Shown here piece after piece: positions 36,505-48,889 of a stretch of 64,000 bases of DNA (its first letter is position 1; every line of letters starts with the position of its first letter). The stretch comes from Lutjanus erythropterus. Lineage: Eukaryota > Chordata > Actinopteri > Lutjaniformes > Lutjanidae. Position numbers and translations under genes: made by a program. The notes under the pieces were generated by a model, which worked only from the letters and a program-made list of their open reading frames with translations, was not told the origin of the DNA and searched no databases. The stretch is taken from the NCBI GenBank assembly GCA_020091685.1, contig CM034613.1:10200331-10264330 (forward strand), in the 5' to 3' direction.

Positions 36505-39470
36505 TTGCCTTGACTTTTTAATGAAAATGGCAGTTAGTTTTACTAACCCCAGAATTCAGTGACCTGCATTTGCTGTTACCACCAGTAACTAACTAAATCT
36601 TGGATTGTTACTTTAAGTTACATGAACTGGGATCTGATCAGTTTTCAAGCCAGAAAATCGAACTTTTTGCCAAACTTTGCCTGAGAAACTACATGTGAGT
36701 CCATGTATCTTTTCTGCACAGCCCCTGGTTTGCTCATGGATGAGGCCTCTCGGAACGACACATCAAAATGCAACCAACTATACTTTTACATTTTGGTTTG
36801 GGCTGAAGAAAACTGTAAGTGTGATTGTATCATTACTCTTTCTTTTTCCCAGCCCAGATTCCCCACACAGGTTCAATAAAAATAATGTCTCACAGTATCA
36901 ATGTTTGTTCTGTAGCTGTAGGTATTTTGAGCAACATTTAAGGTGTTTTCTGTGGAGGATATAATGTTCCAGCAGATAAACAGGCTTGTCAGATAGCTTA
37001 TCAAAGCAAAAATTGCATCCACTGTAATTGAGATAAGCTCCCCTGCCAGTGGTATTCCCTCCAGTTATACACCCACCAAACAAGCCTGAATGAAAACAGC
37101 TTGCCGGGGCACACTAAAAGACATACACTCGTAAACACACAGACACTATACATGGGGTTATGAAGCAGTTTTATACCACCCAAAGCAGTTTTAGTCTGCA
37201 CTTGACTAAATGCAGCACTGAAGTCACTGGAGTGATGCCTGGCCCACTCAGCTCTATTTTAACGCCTGTAGTCATCTGTTCGTCTGTGTGTTTGTGTTAA
37301 TGGCACAGGAATAGAAAGGTATTAAAAATCCTCCTGCCTGAGGGAGTTAAGGTGCATTGCTGTTCTTTGAGCTCTGATGGCTGAATTTGCTTTGTTAATC
37401 CCTTAAAACAATAAAATCAAGTTGTCATCCTGAACGCCGAAGCCCCTCTGATTTGTCTTTAAGTCCTGGGTGCAGAGGAAGTCATGCTTTGGGTTTGACT
37501 AAATGTAAAGGCACAGTTAAATCCCCTTTACACTTTAAGATTAGGGCCTTTTGACAGTCTTGAGAGAAATTTGGTGAAATCTTGGGTTGTCTGTCAAAAA
37601 CAGTGATCTTAGATTCGTCCACTAGCAGGTGATTTAGAGTTTTGGCAACCAAACACAGTGTCAGACAATTTGGACCAAAATCCACAGTGAGACTACTGCA
37701 ACACATGCTCATACCTAAACAACTAAATACGCTGATTGCCAATGATTTGCAAAACAAGAAAACACTGTTCCCAAAACTGCATGACAGTTGGAGAGTACTA
37801 ATTAAACCCTAGCTAGACCTAAGAGCTAGCCAGATAGAGATGTGTCGGCGGCAGCCTGTTTTAGAATCGGACCAAATTCTGGTTTTGTTGGCCATTGTTT
37901 AGTAAGCAGTGATCATCAGGGAGCAAGGACCAATCAACTGCTCCAGAATGGCCATCGAACAATCGGATGAATTCCTGAAGTTTCAGGTTCTCTCACAGCT
38001 GAAACAGAGCAACGAGTTGATTCCCTGAAGTCAGAGCCTTTATTCTCACTGCACCTACAAACAGAGCGTCTGCAGTTGACATGGCAACACAACGAGTCAT
38101 GTGGATGTTAAGATGCTCAGTACAGCAGAGTTTCCTCCAGTTCTCTCTGAATAATGTACAAACCATACTGTCCATGTCTTCAAGCCAACTGAGACTCCAT
38201 ATGGTCTAAACACTGTACTTCTCTAAAGATGATCAGGGCAGGACATTTATGCTTTGTTACAACGATTTATCATCTTTAGCATTACTGCCAGCAAACAAAC
38301 TTCTACCCGCCATGGACCTTATAAATAACTCTTATTGACAGTTGGGCAAATGGGCCATTTATTTTCTATTTCAAATGTACTGTGTGAGCACTCAGGTCGT
38401 AGCTGGACGATTGGACCAAACTGTGAGCACATAAATCATGAGTTTTGGCTTCACATCTCACACAACGGGAGTTGGAATGAAACAACAACATTTCTAAAAA
38501 AATACATCGTGTATGCCCAGCTTAAGACTGATTATAACTTCATTAAACTTTATTACACCAGTCTAAATTCACCTAATTCGATCAACCCACCTTGCAAATG
38601 ACACAAATAAATAATGTATTTCTGGTGTGTGTTAATTTCAGTACACAACTGCAGGTGTAACTGACGTTTGATTTCTTAAATCACTGGCAAAACTGTGTAA
38701 TGCCTGATGAAGGTGTTTAACTGAAGTATAACTGCTACTTAAATGAATCAATGGCATAAACTGATTAAAATAATCCCCTCCTATTTGTGCCCACTAACAT
38801 AACTAATACTCAAAATACTGCATTAAGTTAATAAGTAAAAGTAAGTTAATGCATATTAAATTTCAACCATACCTCTTTAAGCGTCTGTATGAATAGTGTC
38901 CATATGGAAAATTCTTCAAAGCCAATTAAAAACATTATAATTCAGAGTTTTGAGGAATGTTTTGTTGGGGAAATAGTTTCCACTTTTACGTGCAAAATAC
39001 TGCACATATTAGTAAAACAGAACTGTTACTCTGGCCTTTTTGCCAGCACTTTGATTAATTTCTTTAACACCAAGGGCTGCTTATTAAGCAACGTTGATGA
39101 AGTGCCTGAAATTGTGTGTCTGATTTCATTCCAAGTGCCGGAAGCCAAAATCCTACAGTATCCGTCCATAATGCCTCCATCTATCCATGCATGCATGGGA
39201 CAGTTTTAATAGTTGGTACAAATAACTGCAGAATAGATCACACAACCATCTAATTGCAATCTGAGGCTGGGCTTCTGACAAGCATTTTTTTTAGTTTGAA
39301 TTTTGGAAATGAGAGAGAATGTCTATACTTCTTTCTCCTCTGAGAATTTCTTAGTTTCTCTTCACAAATCCAACCAACTCCAAGTCACACATTCTCTTTT
39401 CTACCGTTTTCCCTGTCACATATTAATGCTGTGCTCCAGGCAACTTGGAACTTGAAAATTTCCAAACTCC
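36505..39470. other. Non-coding sequence without recognised gene
   Basis: About 3 kb with scattered short frames (up to 106 codons) and no domain, splice pattern or named repeat. Confidence 0.4.
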
Positions 39471-39474
39471 TACC

Positions 39475-39590
39475 AAATCAAAAAGAGTTGGGATGATGTG
39501 TAAAATGTAAATAAAAACAGAGTGCAACCTATATTCAGTTGAAAACAGTAAAAATCTTTAATTTATATTTCATGCAATAATTGCACATCA
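39475..39590 (-). mobile_element. Terminal piece of Tc1-like element (copy 2)
   Basis: 'AGAGTTGGGATGATGTGTAAAATGTAAATAAAAACAGAGTGCAACCTATATTCAGTTGAAAAC' spans 39,485-39,547. It matches the long terminal repeat region of the family at 60.8 and 62.3 kb (GTTGGGAC-TTGTGTAAAA-TA, then CCTATATTCAGTTGAATAC). Only one end is present. Confidence 0.6.
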
Positions 39591-39599
39591 CATTGTGCA

Positions 39600-40160
39600 T
39601 CCTCAAAGCTGCTGCATGCAAACGTGTCTCTCCAATAATTTCCTAAAATAAATACATCTCTACAGATCTGTCCACGTAAAACCAGAATATCTTTTGGTGT
39701 CCGTGTCACTTTATTTCATCCACAAATCCCACCTTGAAATAACCTTCCAAACTCTTTCTTATGCCTTCTTTTCTGTGTGTTTCCCGTTGAAATTGGGTAC
39801 ATATAAATGTCATGAAACCCAATTCTTGTTCATTATGTTAGAATAGACATCTTAAGTGATGAAATGTTGGATATTACATGCAACCACCTCTTCTGTCTGC
39901 CTCTGCTTCAGATTTTGATGTTCTCCAGCACCTCTACTCTTTGTCTGCATCAGTTTAAGCCATGTTTTACAGTTCCTACGCGGCAACGTGGCTGTGCCGA
40001 GAAGATGGCTAAAGGCATTTCCCCCTTAAATCTCTTAGAGCATAAAACCTTTTTGAGTCGTCTTCTGCATTGTCCAGCAGATCACAGGACTGACTGAGGT
40101 CAGCCATTTACACTGGGCAGAGAAGGGGGGAGTCAACTGGAGATGAAGTAGAAAGGGAGA
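39600..40160. other. Non-coding sequence without recognised gene
   Basis: No exon or repeat family recognised. Confidence 0.4.
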
Positions 40161-40164
40161 AATG

Positions 40165-40385
40165 TGGCTGGAAAGAGGCTAAAAATTGAGGGCAAGAAAA
40201 AGAAAAGAAACAGGGTGATGCAGGGAGACAGTGGCAGAGTGAAATGGGAAAGAGAGGGGGAAGTGGAAAACATAAAGAGGAGCAGAAACAGGATAGAGGG
40301 AGGTGTACTGTTTAATATAAGAGCTAAAGTGACTCAGAAAGCGAGGGAGGTTGAGAGGGAGAGAGGAGAAAGAAAGGGATCAGGA
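40165..40385. repeat. Purine-rich (GA) low-complexity tract
   Basis: About 220 bp that are mostly A and G on the plus strand, with AGAGAGG/GGGAGA words. The 74-codon frame over it is a by-product of composition. Confidence 0.6.
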
Positions 40386-40389
40386 TGAT

Positions 40390-41240
40390 GAGGATAGTAT
40401 GATTTCAGGATACTGGACTGGTTTTGTCAAAAGCACTTTATAAGCACTTAAAACATAAAAACACCCGACTTGACGTGGATTGTTTTGAGGTGAAGCAGCA
40501 AGAAGAAGAAAAGATAGAAAACAGAATCCTGCATCATCGTTAGACTGAGAGCGAGAGAGCTCGCAGAGATATGAATCTTCTTTAGCTATCCGGAGCATCT
40601 GGAAGCTGATAGGCCTGAGAAAGGTTAATTTGATTTAGTCTGGCCATATTCATTACAGAACGGCATTAAAATGATCCATAACGATTTGGTCTAATGTATC
40701 TGGAGTTACTTTATTATAATGGGTTTTATAAGAATGGAAAGAGGAGAAGAAGAGGAAGAAGGAAAGACGGCGGGGATAAGAAATGACACAAATGTAAGCA
40801 TGCATCATGTCCAAAGAGATGTTATACTTTCTCGGCGCAGCTACTTCACAGCTCCTCGGATCGAACTCTCTGCCATCAGGTGATTAGTCGAGGAAATGGT
40901 GGATAGTTAGTGGGCAAGAACCTCACTTTTCATAACACGTCATGATCAGGTTTGCCAAAAGACGTCAGAACCTAAGAAAGTGGTGATGGATGGAGAGACT
41001 GAGGAGCGCTGCTGCTCCAAACTCGTACAACTGGAACAACCACTGCGCTGGATCGCCAAGACTCGGAGTCTGGGGGAAGAGGGAGGAAGAGGAGAAAACT
41101 GAATGTGACAGTGCACCTGCAGCGATCATGGCTTCTACTTTAACTATAACTAGGTTTAGGCCAGGTACTCAAATTTTCCCACCACAGTGCTTTTATTTCA
41201 ACAGTTCTATTTATTGTGCTTAACCTTTGTTTAATCAGTT
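40390..41240. other. Non-coding sequence without recognised gene
   Basis: It includes a second purine-rich patch (40,735-40,775). The block 40,610-40,700 looks single-copy. The frame at 40,990-41,223 matches nothing that I recognise. Confidence 0.35.
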
Positions 41241-41244
41241 AATG

Positions 41245-41345
41245 GTAGCAATAACGAAATGCTGCCATGTCATGTTTGCCATCTTAGTTTTGCATCTTAG
41301 CATGCTAACATTTGCTAATTAACACAGATAACAGAGAACAGCTTT
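41245..41345 (+). repeat. Fragment of common fish dispersed repeat
   Basis: 'TTAGCATGCTAACATTTGCTAATTA' near 41,297 preceded by CATGTTTGCCATCTTAG is, from memory, part of a frequent teleost repeat. Only a short piece is present. Confidence 0.4.
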
Positions 41346-41349
41346 ACAT

Positions 41350-43030
41350 TTACTTATCCAGCTGCAATCTCTCGCCCAGTGGTAATGAATTACCATGGCA
41401 TGTACCTTTATATTTATTTATATTAAACTACTGATAAAGTACACAATAAAGATAGATAATCCACAGACCTTGGAACTACTTTCTACATAACAAATGTTTC
41501 CGACATGAAAATTCTTCAAAGTAATGTTGATACAAACCAGTGTCTTTATAACCTTATTAAATATGATTCATTCTGATAAATGAACCGTCCAACCATACAT
41601 AAAGTACTTCAAATGTGCTCCACTGCAAACAGCTACAATAGAAGCCAGAGTGAGTTGGTTGGTTGTCTGTAGGTGGTTGGTCAACCATCCAAAAAGCAAT
41701 CGCTTGCGTTGCTGAAAGGAAAGCGTCCACCTCCTCCCCTCTACTGACACCGTCCTGTGCCCTCTCCCTGCTTTTTATTCCTTCTTTGTCTCTTTTGTTT
41801 ATATCCATCAGGCTGTTTATGCCAGACTGACACCTACTTTATCCTTTGGTTGTCTGATGGATTTTATGCGTCCAGGTACTGAGACGAGAGTACTGAGACA
41901 CAACCTTCAGATATGGATCCAGACGAAAGTATTGTACTCATGATTCTCCCAACCAGCCCACCACAGGCCAAGTTACTAGAAAAGATGTTCTCCACACAAC
42001 ACTTTGATTTCCACTGATTCAGTCCCACACATATTGTTTTCACAAGCTCTGCAGCCTCTGTTAAATCAAGCTTTTATGTCTATAAATGAAGTATGAACAG
42101 TCACAAGCCAGTGGTTAAGGATTAAGCACAGTTAATGCTTATGTTTAATAATTATGGAATAGAGGAAAATAAGCATTGTGTCGAATTCCTTCTAATGAGC
42201 ACAGATTAGCAGCTTTTCCGTCAGACCGCCTAATATGGTGCTGGAGGCTCACTGGACTGTTTCTGCCAACTATGGCTGCCAACATAATATTTCTGAAAAT
42301 ATACATTGACTTGGGAATTAAAAGCTATCACTGCTGAAAACATGAATATTCAACAATTTTGATTGCGGAAGAAGTGTGAATTTATTGAGCTTTTCTGTTT
42401 TTATATCACTGTGAGTCAGATCTTTGGGGTTTTAACTTTTTATTAGAAAAGAACAAACATCAGCTCGTGCTAACTTGAAAAACTGAAAAAATTAATTGAC
42501 AGATTAAATCAATAATGAAAAAAACGACAGCCCTAAAATACACAAAGGTTGCCAATTTAATCCTTTCACGATCTCTAAGCGATGTCTCTTGTACTCATGT
42601 CATGGGGCACTTTTAAAGAATTCATGTGCAGCTGTTGATGACAGCTTAATACAAAAGAGTGATTTGATGGAGCCAGACAGAAACCACAGAGAGGCAGTAA
42701 TGGGGCGGGTATTTTAAGGTCTTGTTGATGGTGAAATTACAGTACACTCAGCTCTGCGCTACCATAGTTTGTGTGTCTCTTTCTTATCCATTCTGCAGTT
42801 CAAGTTCATTGATCGCAGCTCACAAATCACGTCTCCTGACCAGCTTGAACCCAACAAAAGTTGTTTTTCTCTCAGATTCTTTTCCTATTTTTTCATCGTG
42901 ATCAGCGTTAATTTAAAGGGTAAATTACAAATTATTTTTTTATTAATGAAAGTAGAATTTTTAACTTCTAATCTGTCCAAATTGGCTTTCAAAGCACCAC
43001 ACTAAAAAGCGCCTTAGGGGACATGAGGGA
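41350..43030. other. Non-coding sequence without recognised gene
   Basis: No domain-bearing frame or recognised repeat. The block 42,110-42,260 looks unique, with several TTAAT/TAATTA cores. Confidence 0.4.
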
Positions 43031-43034
43031 GGAA

Positions 43035-43295
43035 AAAAAAAAAAAATCCTTTGCGTTCTCCCACAAAAAATTTGCACTCCCTCGCAACACACAAAATGTT
43101 TGAATACCTTCGCAGTCCTTTTGCCATTTTCTTGCAAAATGCAAACACTTTGCATTCCCTTGCAAAATGCAGAAATCTTGTGCTCCCTCGCAAACCTTAT
43201 GTGTTCCCCTAAGAAACCTTCTGCCCTTGCCTCACTAAACACAAAGCTTTTGCGATTCCTCGAAAAACTTTTGCATTCTCCCTAGAAACTTTTGT
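43035..43295. repeat. Minisatellite of TTTGCGTTCCCTCGCAAA type
   Basis: About nine degenerate units, 22-30 bp long, recur here. Examples are TTTGCGTTCTCCCACAAAA, TTTGCACTCCCTCGCAACA, TTTGCATTCCCTTGCAAAA, 'CTTGTGCTCCCTCGCAAAC' and 'TTTGCGATTCCTCGAAAAA'. The core TTTGCG...CGCAAA is self-complementary, so each unit can fold. The frames on both strands here come from the array. Confidence 0.7.
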
Positions 43296-43659
43296 TCAAG
43301 TTCTTCTATACGTTAATATTATAGCTTTGGTAACTTTACTATTACCGCTAACATTACCCTTTTAAAAGTCTTTTTATTTCTTTTAATTCTTCTTTAAACA
43401 ACCTATTCAAGGCACTTTTTTTTTTCCTACTGTAATTTTTTTTCTTTTTGACCCTTTATGTTTTTCCCCAGCCACTGGGTTTTATTTTCAGTCATCTATT
43501 TTTTCCTTCCCCAGTGTTTCCCCAAGGGGCTCCATCGTTCCATCACCTACTCATAACAGATGTTATGTTAAATGTGTTGGTAAAGAAAAGCCAATGTTGT
43601 TGTTTTCATCATGAAATATTCAGAAGACAATAAAACCCTTGATCAACTTTTATAGAGTG

Positions 43660-43830
43660 ACAGACAGACAGAGAGAGAGAGGTACAACCAGAGCAAAGAA
43701 AGAGGGGTTAAAGGAGAAGAGACAGGCATTATTGGGGGAAGGGAGAGATTAAATTAAGGTGAATTAATTGGGAGAGAAAATAAAGGGAGCGGGGGGAAGA
43801 AAGAGAGATAGAAAGATCTGTTAATGGATG
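43660..43830. repeat. GA-rich low-complexity tract
   Basis: GACAGACAGACAGAGAGAGAGA at about 43,660-43,681 followed by 150 bp of AG-rich sequence. Confidence 0.6.
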
Positions 43831-43834
43831 AGAC

Positions 43835-44145
43835 AGAAGGGATGGCGTTGATGGGAAAAGATAAGGCCTGGGAGTGGCTGCAGTCATTTTAGATATAAAT
43901 AGTGGGGCAGCGAAGTGGTTGGAGGCATGGCAGTGGTTTCACATGACAGTGGATGATGTTGCACCAACATAATGCCTCTAGAATTACTATACAAGCAAAC
44001 CAGATTGAAAAATCAGAAAGCAATGCATTTGGAAATGCTCGGCTTTTTAATTTCCCATGATGAATTTTGGGAAATCTCTCAGATTCTGCTGTTTCAAAAT
44101 GTAATTAAAGTTGGAGAAATGATGCATCTCACCCTGTGTTCTGGC
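43835..44145. other. Non-coding sequence without recognised gene
   Basis: Nothing recognised. Confidence 0.35.
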
Positions 44146-44149
44146 ATTT

Positions 44150-44336
44150 CAGAGAGATATGGTTAGGGGCTTGGACTTCCAAAGGGATCTCGCTGTAGAC
44201 CCTCTGGTCCTTTGCGTCAAAAGAGCCCGCTGAAATTGTTTGGGCACGTCACGGAAAGGCATGTCTGGAATACCCGGCTTAGCTACCACAGTGATCCAGC
44301 CCCAGATAAATGGAAGAGGATGGATGGATGGATGGA
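44150..44336 (+). mobile_element. RTE/Rex3-like LINE 3' end with GGAT tail
   Basis: 'GAGAGATATGGTTAGGGGCTTGGACTTCC' (44,152) through 'CTGGTCCTTTGCGTCAAAAGAGCCCGCTGAAATTGTTTGGGCACG' (44,204-44,248) matches the recalled C-terminal coding end of Rex3-type LINEs. It is followed by CCGGCTTAGC, 'GTGATCCAGCCCCAGATAAATGGAAGA' and the tetranucleotide tail (GGAT)4 at about 44,318-44,334, typical of this clade. It is the opposite strand to the copy at 10.5-11.5 kb and severely 5'-truncated. Confidence 0.65.
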
Positions 44337-44339
44337 CAT

Positions 44340-45675
44340 TTTGTTGACAACAGCAAAGTTTATGTACATGACCAAAATTATCTTTGGTGTAGTAGAGCTG
44401 ATTAACTTTTTTTTTGTAAACTTCAAGTTAAGATAGGAACTCTTGAAGTCAGCTTAACCAAGAGATTAAAATTCTCATTTTAAGTAAGACTTTCTTAAAT
44501 AGCTGAAAATCTTGGCCTTTTTTTTAGTTTTAAGGCCTATTATGGTCTTAAAGTGCCTTGATTAAAGAGCTAGTTTTAAGAATTATAGCCAAGTAAAACT
44601 GGCATACTCAATTGATAGATTCTGTTCTTTGAAGCAAACAAATTCTGGGAATTCGAACAAACAATTATCCTGTACAGAGCTGATTTTTTTTAAACTTCTG
44701 GCTCAGCATGGATCATGTCTTTATTATTGTTTTGTTGTTTCATAAAACAGACTTTTTCTCCTGAACGATATTAAAGTGTTAAGCTTTTAAAACCCAAGAC
44801 ATTACCAAAGACAGCTGAAGTGCAGGGACTCTGTTTCAGATCAGCTGTCCGTTCCTGCTGCCTCTCTGACTCATCACTGGCTCTCCCCTCGCACCACATG
44901 TTTTGTTTGGTTTGGTTTGGTTGAATTTATCTTTATTTTACACTCCACCACAACACACAACATGACACTTTTCACACATTCACTCCTGATTTACTGATTG
45001 CCAACTTCTACACATCATCTTTTGTAATTAAAATAGGGAATTGGAAATTTTAACTGGAACACCTCCCTTAAGTCAGATTTCCTGCTGGGAAAAGTGGACA
45101 AACCTCACCAACCCTGACCTCAAAATCCAAGATGGCTGCCAACAGTACTGAAAGCTACAGAACATGCTGTTTGTTCACACTTCTGTCTTTATTTGCGTCA
45201 GATTATATCAGTCATGTGCACAGTACAGTCCAAGTTTCATCTGTGTGCATGTTGCAGCGGTGTTTGCATGTGTAAAATACTGTAAAGTGGCTAACAATGG
45301 TTAACACAAATCCTGACTTGTGTGCTTTTTGACTTTCCTACCTGTTTACTGGAACACCACCAACTTGGGTGTGATGTAGATCACACCATGTGTGGTTCAC
45401 AGCAAAGAGACCTCTAGTTTTATACAACAGTTAAATTTCTCTTTCACACCACAAGAGTTGATTTTATTGCTGTTATGACATGGCTTTGTGAAATACTCGA
45501 TTCTGATTGGTTAATTATGACATTCTAAGGTCTTTTTTTATGTATAGCAGACTGTTGCTGTGTCACTATTGTAAAATAAAGGAATAAAATCATTTAAAAA
45601 ATAAAATAAACATTTTGTGTCACTTAAATGTTTGCCAAGTACAGGATGATGCAATTCTCCTACACTTCGCGTCGG
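44340..45675. other. Non-coding sequence without recognised gene
   Basis: A short (GGTTT)n run lies near 44,907-44,931. The piece 45,050-45,140 looks like a dispersed-repeat fragment, not classified. Confidence 0.35.
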
Positions 45676-45677
45676 GC

Positions 45678-45702
45678 TGTGTGTGTGTGTGTGTGTGTGT
45701 GT
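45678..45702. repeat. (TG)12 microsatellite
   Basis: Twelve uninterrupted TG units. Confidence 0.9.
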
Positions 45703-45814
45703 ATTTCCTGTTCCTTTTAAAGAAACTATCCATCTGTTTCTCTGGATGCTGCCTCTGACAGTGGACAACAATGACAAATGTCCTCTTCAAGGCTGCTTAG
45801 CAAAATGCTACAAA

Positions 45815-45875
45815 GTGTGTGTGTGTGTGTGTGCGCGCGTTGCATGTGTGCGTGTGTGCGTGTGTGCGTGTGTGT
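45815..45875. repeat. Compound GT/GC/TGTGCG repeat
   Basis: (GT)n runs into GCGCGCG, then three TGTGTGCG-type units. It is almost purely alternating purine-pyrimidine over 60 bp, so it has Z-DNA potential. The frames here are composition artefacts. Confidence 0.85.
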
Positions 45876-45879
45876 AATC

Positions 45880-47520
45880 AATCTCGAACCCTTAATGATT
45901 GTTTTGTCTCCGCTGGGCATGTGCAATGATTGGTATTCAGTTTGGCCTCAGGCTCTTGTGTGTGTGAGATTGGGTGTGTGTTTGTGTGCACACGTATGTG
46001 TATGTGCAAACTGAGTTTCATGTACACATTTGTATGCATTCATATTAATCTTATGCATACATATGGTTACTGTAGGTCACGAGTGATTAAGGCGTGAATG
46101 TGATGTATGTTAATGCAGTTCTCTATGAATTAATGTGCATGCATTGTGTAGGTGTATTGGGACTTAATAACACATTATTACAAATTTTTGCAAAATAAAA
46201 TGTGACTTGTCAGAGGCTGTAACAACAAGATTTATAGGAGTTATTGTGCATAAGTTTGTATATTTTCAAAAAGCAATGTTTATCAATTTGTAACAAATTA
46301 TTGACAATTAACAAGTCAAACTTTTTCTGTAAATTTGCATATAGCATCACAAGTCTTGTGAACAGGCCCCACAAGCAGCACTGAGCTGCAGCTGGCAGCA
46401 GCTGGAATCAAAGCGTTTGCTGCAGGCTGCCCTCTGTTTGTCCACAGGACAGGTACATGAGGGAGCAGACGCTGCTCACCTTTATCACATTTTGGGACTC
46501 ACAAGTTTACCCAAACTGTAAAAAGCTTCCACAGTAATCCAGAAAAAAGTATGTTGTTCTTTTTAATATTTTAAGTATTGGAGTCAGCTGCCTTTATTAG
46601 ATAACACACAGTTCTGACGTGATAGAACAGGCAGAGGGAGTGAGAATAACATGCAACTTTGAGATTTAATACAAATCCATTTAATCTATACGTTTCAAAT
46701 TAACTTTCCAGACAAGATTGCTGAAAAATGTTGAAATGTATTTTTGAGCTAAACTTTTCATTACCAAACCTTGCAAGCATTGTCAATATTAGGTGGTTGT
46801 TTCAAAATAAAGGCTTACTGCAGCACATTTATTTTGAAATATATGCAGCAAGGCTCCCCAGTACTTTTACACATCACCTTTAGCTTACCACAGCGACCCA
46901 ACAGAGCAGAGCAGAAAACAATTGAGTTCCTACTGTTTCAATGCCACAGGCAAACAGGGGTAAATATGACAATGTAATGCATGTGGGATTGCAATAGTGC
47001 CACAGAAGCTGTGTAAGTGTATGCAAACACTGAAGTCTTACGCATTAACAAAAGTAACACACACAGACGACTAGTTGGTGAAACTCTGGTGTATGCATGT
47101 GTTTGTTTCTATATTTAAAAGACGCTCAATTTGCATGCATACCTGTACTTGTCTGGGTGTCTACACTCATCTCTTACTCAGTTCATTTCAGGTTAATTAT
47201 AATGGGAGTACATTAACAGCAGTGAGGTGAGAGATACAAGCAGATGTCGTCTCCCTGTTTTGGAGCTTGATTTCATATTCTTGCCTGCAAGACTAAACAT
47301 GAAGGAAACTCTAAATTTGAAGGAGTCTAGTACTGGTCCAGTGTCTAACTCTCTCCGCCATTTTGACTGGCTTTCACCAATAAAGATTAACTTAATCTAA
47401 GATTAGTTCTAATTAGAGTTTAGGAAAACTAGGTTTACAATTAATAAATCCTGATTTGTAATTGAGCAGAGCTTCTTTACAATTAAAAACTGATCTCTGT
47501 TTGTTAAATCAAAGATTATT
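45880..47520. other. Non-coding sequence without recognised gene
   Basis: Many TGCAT/ATGCA words lie in 46,020-46,145. No gene or named repeat. Confidence 0.4.
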
Positions 47521-47526
47521 AATGTA

Positions 47527-47790
47527 AACCATCCATCCATCTTTTTTCTGTAACCACTTATTCCCAGAGGGTCGCGGGGGGCTGGAGTCTATCCCAGCTG
47601 ACATTGGGCGAGAGGCGGGGTTCATCCAGGACAAGTCGCCAGATTATCCCAGGGCTGACACATAGAGACAGACAACCACTCACACACATTCACACCTACG
47701 GGCAATTTTAGAGTTACCAGTTAACCTAGCATGCATGTCTTTGGACTGTGGGAGGAAGCCGGAGAACCCACGCAGACACGAGGAGTAATG
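47527..47790 (-). mobile_element. LINE 3'-end type fish repeat
   Basis: CCATCCATCCATC at the left, then 'TATCCCAGCTGACATTGGGCGAGAGGCGGGGTTCATCCAGGACAAGTCGCCAGATTATCCCAGGGCTGACACATAGAGACA' (47,591-47,670), and 'CTAGCATGCATGTCTTTGGACTGTGGGAGGAAGCCGGAGAACCCACG' (47,725-47,772). I remember this order as one of the commonest teleost repeats, ending in (GATG)n. The tail is at the left, so the element reads on the minus strand. I infer a LINE 3' region; the clade is unresolved. Confidence 0.6.
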
Positions 47791-47839
47791 TAAACCAATA
47801 TTAATTAATTTATTTTATTTGAGTTCACCAGTATGGAGA

Positions 47840-48060
47840 TGCTTGCTTACCCAAAAATAAATTAATTAATTAATTGAGTGCTGTTGGCACCTAGTACGGA
47901 TAAAAGAGGATGGAAAAATACTTTGGCAATAAACAAATCATTACACTGTCTGCTGGCTAGTTAAAAAACTAAACAAAATCTCAAATTGTTTGCTAGCTAA
48001 GCACAATGCTAGCTAGCTAAAAAGTAAACGCAATACATTTTTGCAACGGAAATCTTTGCA
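47840..48060. repeat. ATTA tetranucleotide run and CTAGC-rich patch
   Basis: (ATTA)5 lies at about 47,857-47,876. Near 47,950-48,025 CTGGCTAGTTA and TGCTAGCTAGCTAA words recall the GCTAAC family, but too little is left to assign it. Confidence 0.4.
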
Positions 48061-48640
48061 ACAAAATGAAATTTAGACTAGGTTTAGAGTAAAATCTACA
48101 ATGAGGTTTAAATTCAGTCTTTTTTTCATTTTAAGCTAATTGTAAAGTTTGGTGAACATAATTTAAAGTTAAATGATGATTTGTATCTTCTCGCCATTTC
48201 TGCTCATCCTCATATCTTTTTATTTCCCTTTTCACTCTAATTTCACTTTTGTCTCTTACCATTTCAATTCTCTCCCATTCTCACATTTATCCCTTTATCC
48301 TCTCCAGGCCAGCTCAGTCACCCACCTCTTATACAAATCCTTCTCAGGTACAGTTTGCACTCACTCACCCTCACTTTCCCACAAACAGTCATAAAAAAAA
48401 AAAAAAACCCTCAAACACACTCTACATTCAGCACATATCTCTCTCACCTCTGGTGCTTTCACACTCGTGTCCTCTTCTCATTCTCCAAACCGAATTAGCC
48501 TGGAAGTGAGGCCAGAGCAGGCCCATTACCAACACATAATTACATTCATTTAAGCTTCAGCTCAAACTAAATCCTCTGGTTCTCGTCTCTCCTCGTGTCT
48601 CTCTGTTGACCTTGTGACTTTATCCTTTGCGCTTTTCTTT
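48060..48640. other. Non-coding, pyrimidine-rich sequence
   Basis: CT-rich from 48,180 to 48,310 and an A-run near 48,392-48,407. The 86-codon frames here are low-complexity. Confidence 0.4.
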
Positions 48641-48644
48641 AACA

Positions 48645-48880
48645 CTTGTTGTCCTTTACGCTAATTCAATTTGCAGCTCCCAGTATTGCTGACATGGACA
48701 TAATAATGACAACATATGAATGTCTGTTTGTTTAACAACTTCATTTGTGAAATCCTATTATATAGAGCTCCGAGCAGCTGCGGAACAGCCCCACCCAGTG
48801 AGATGCATATACATTAATGAAATAATGCGGTGTTATGTTTCATAATCTCCAATATTAAAATCAAGGAGCATTCAAAGGGC
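48645..48880. promoter_or_regulatory. Candidate conserved non-coding element
   Basis: Unique-looking sequence contains 'GCTAATTCAATTTGCAGCTCC' (48,660) and an octamer/homeodomain-like cluster, 'GATGCATATACATTAATGAAATAATGCGG' (48,802-48,830). No reading frame and no repeat character. Function is inferred from texture only. Confidence 0.2.
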
Positions 48881-48889
48881 TTGCTCTTA

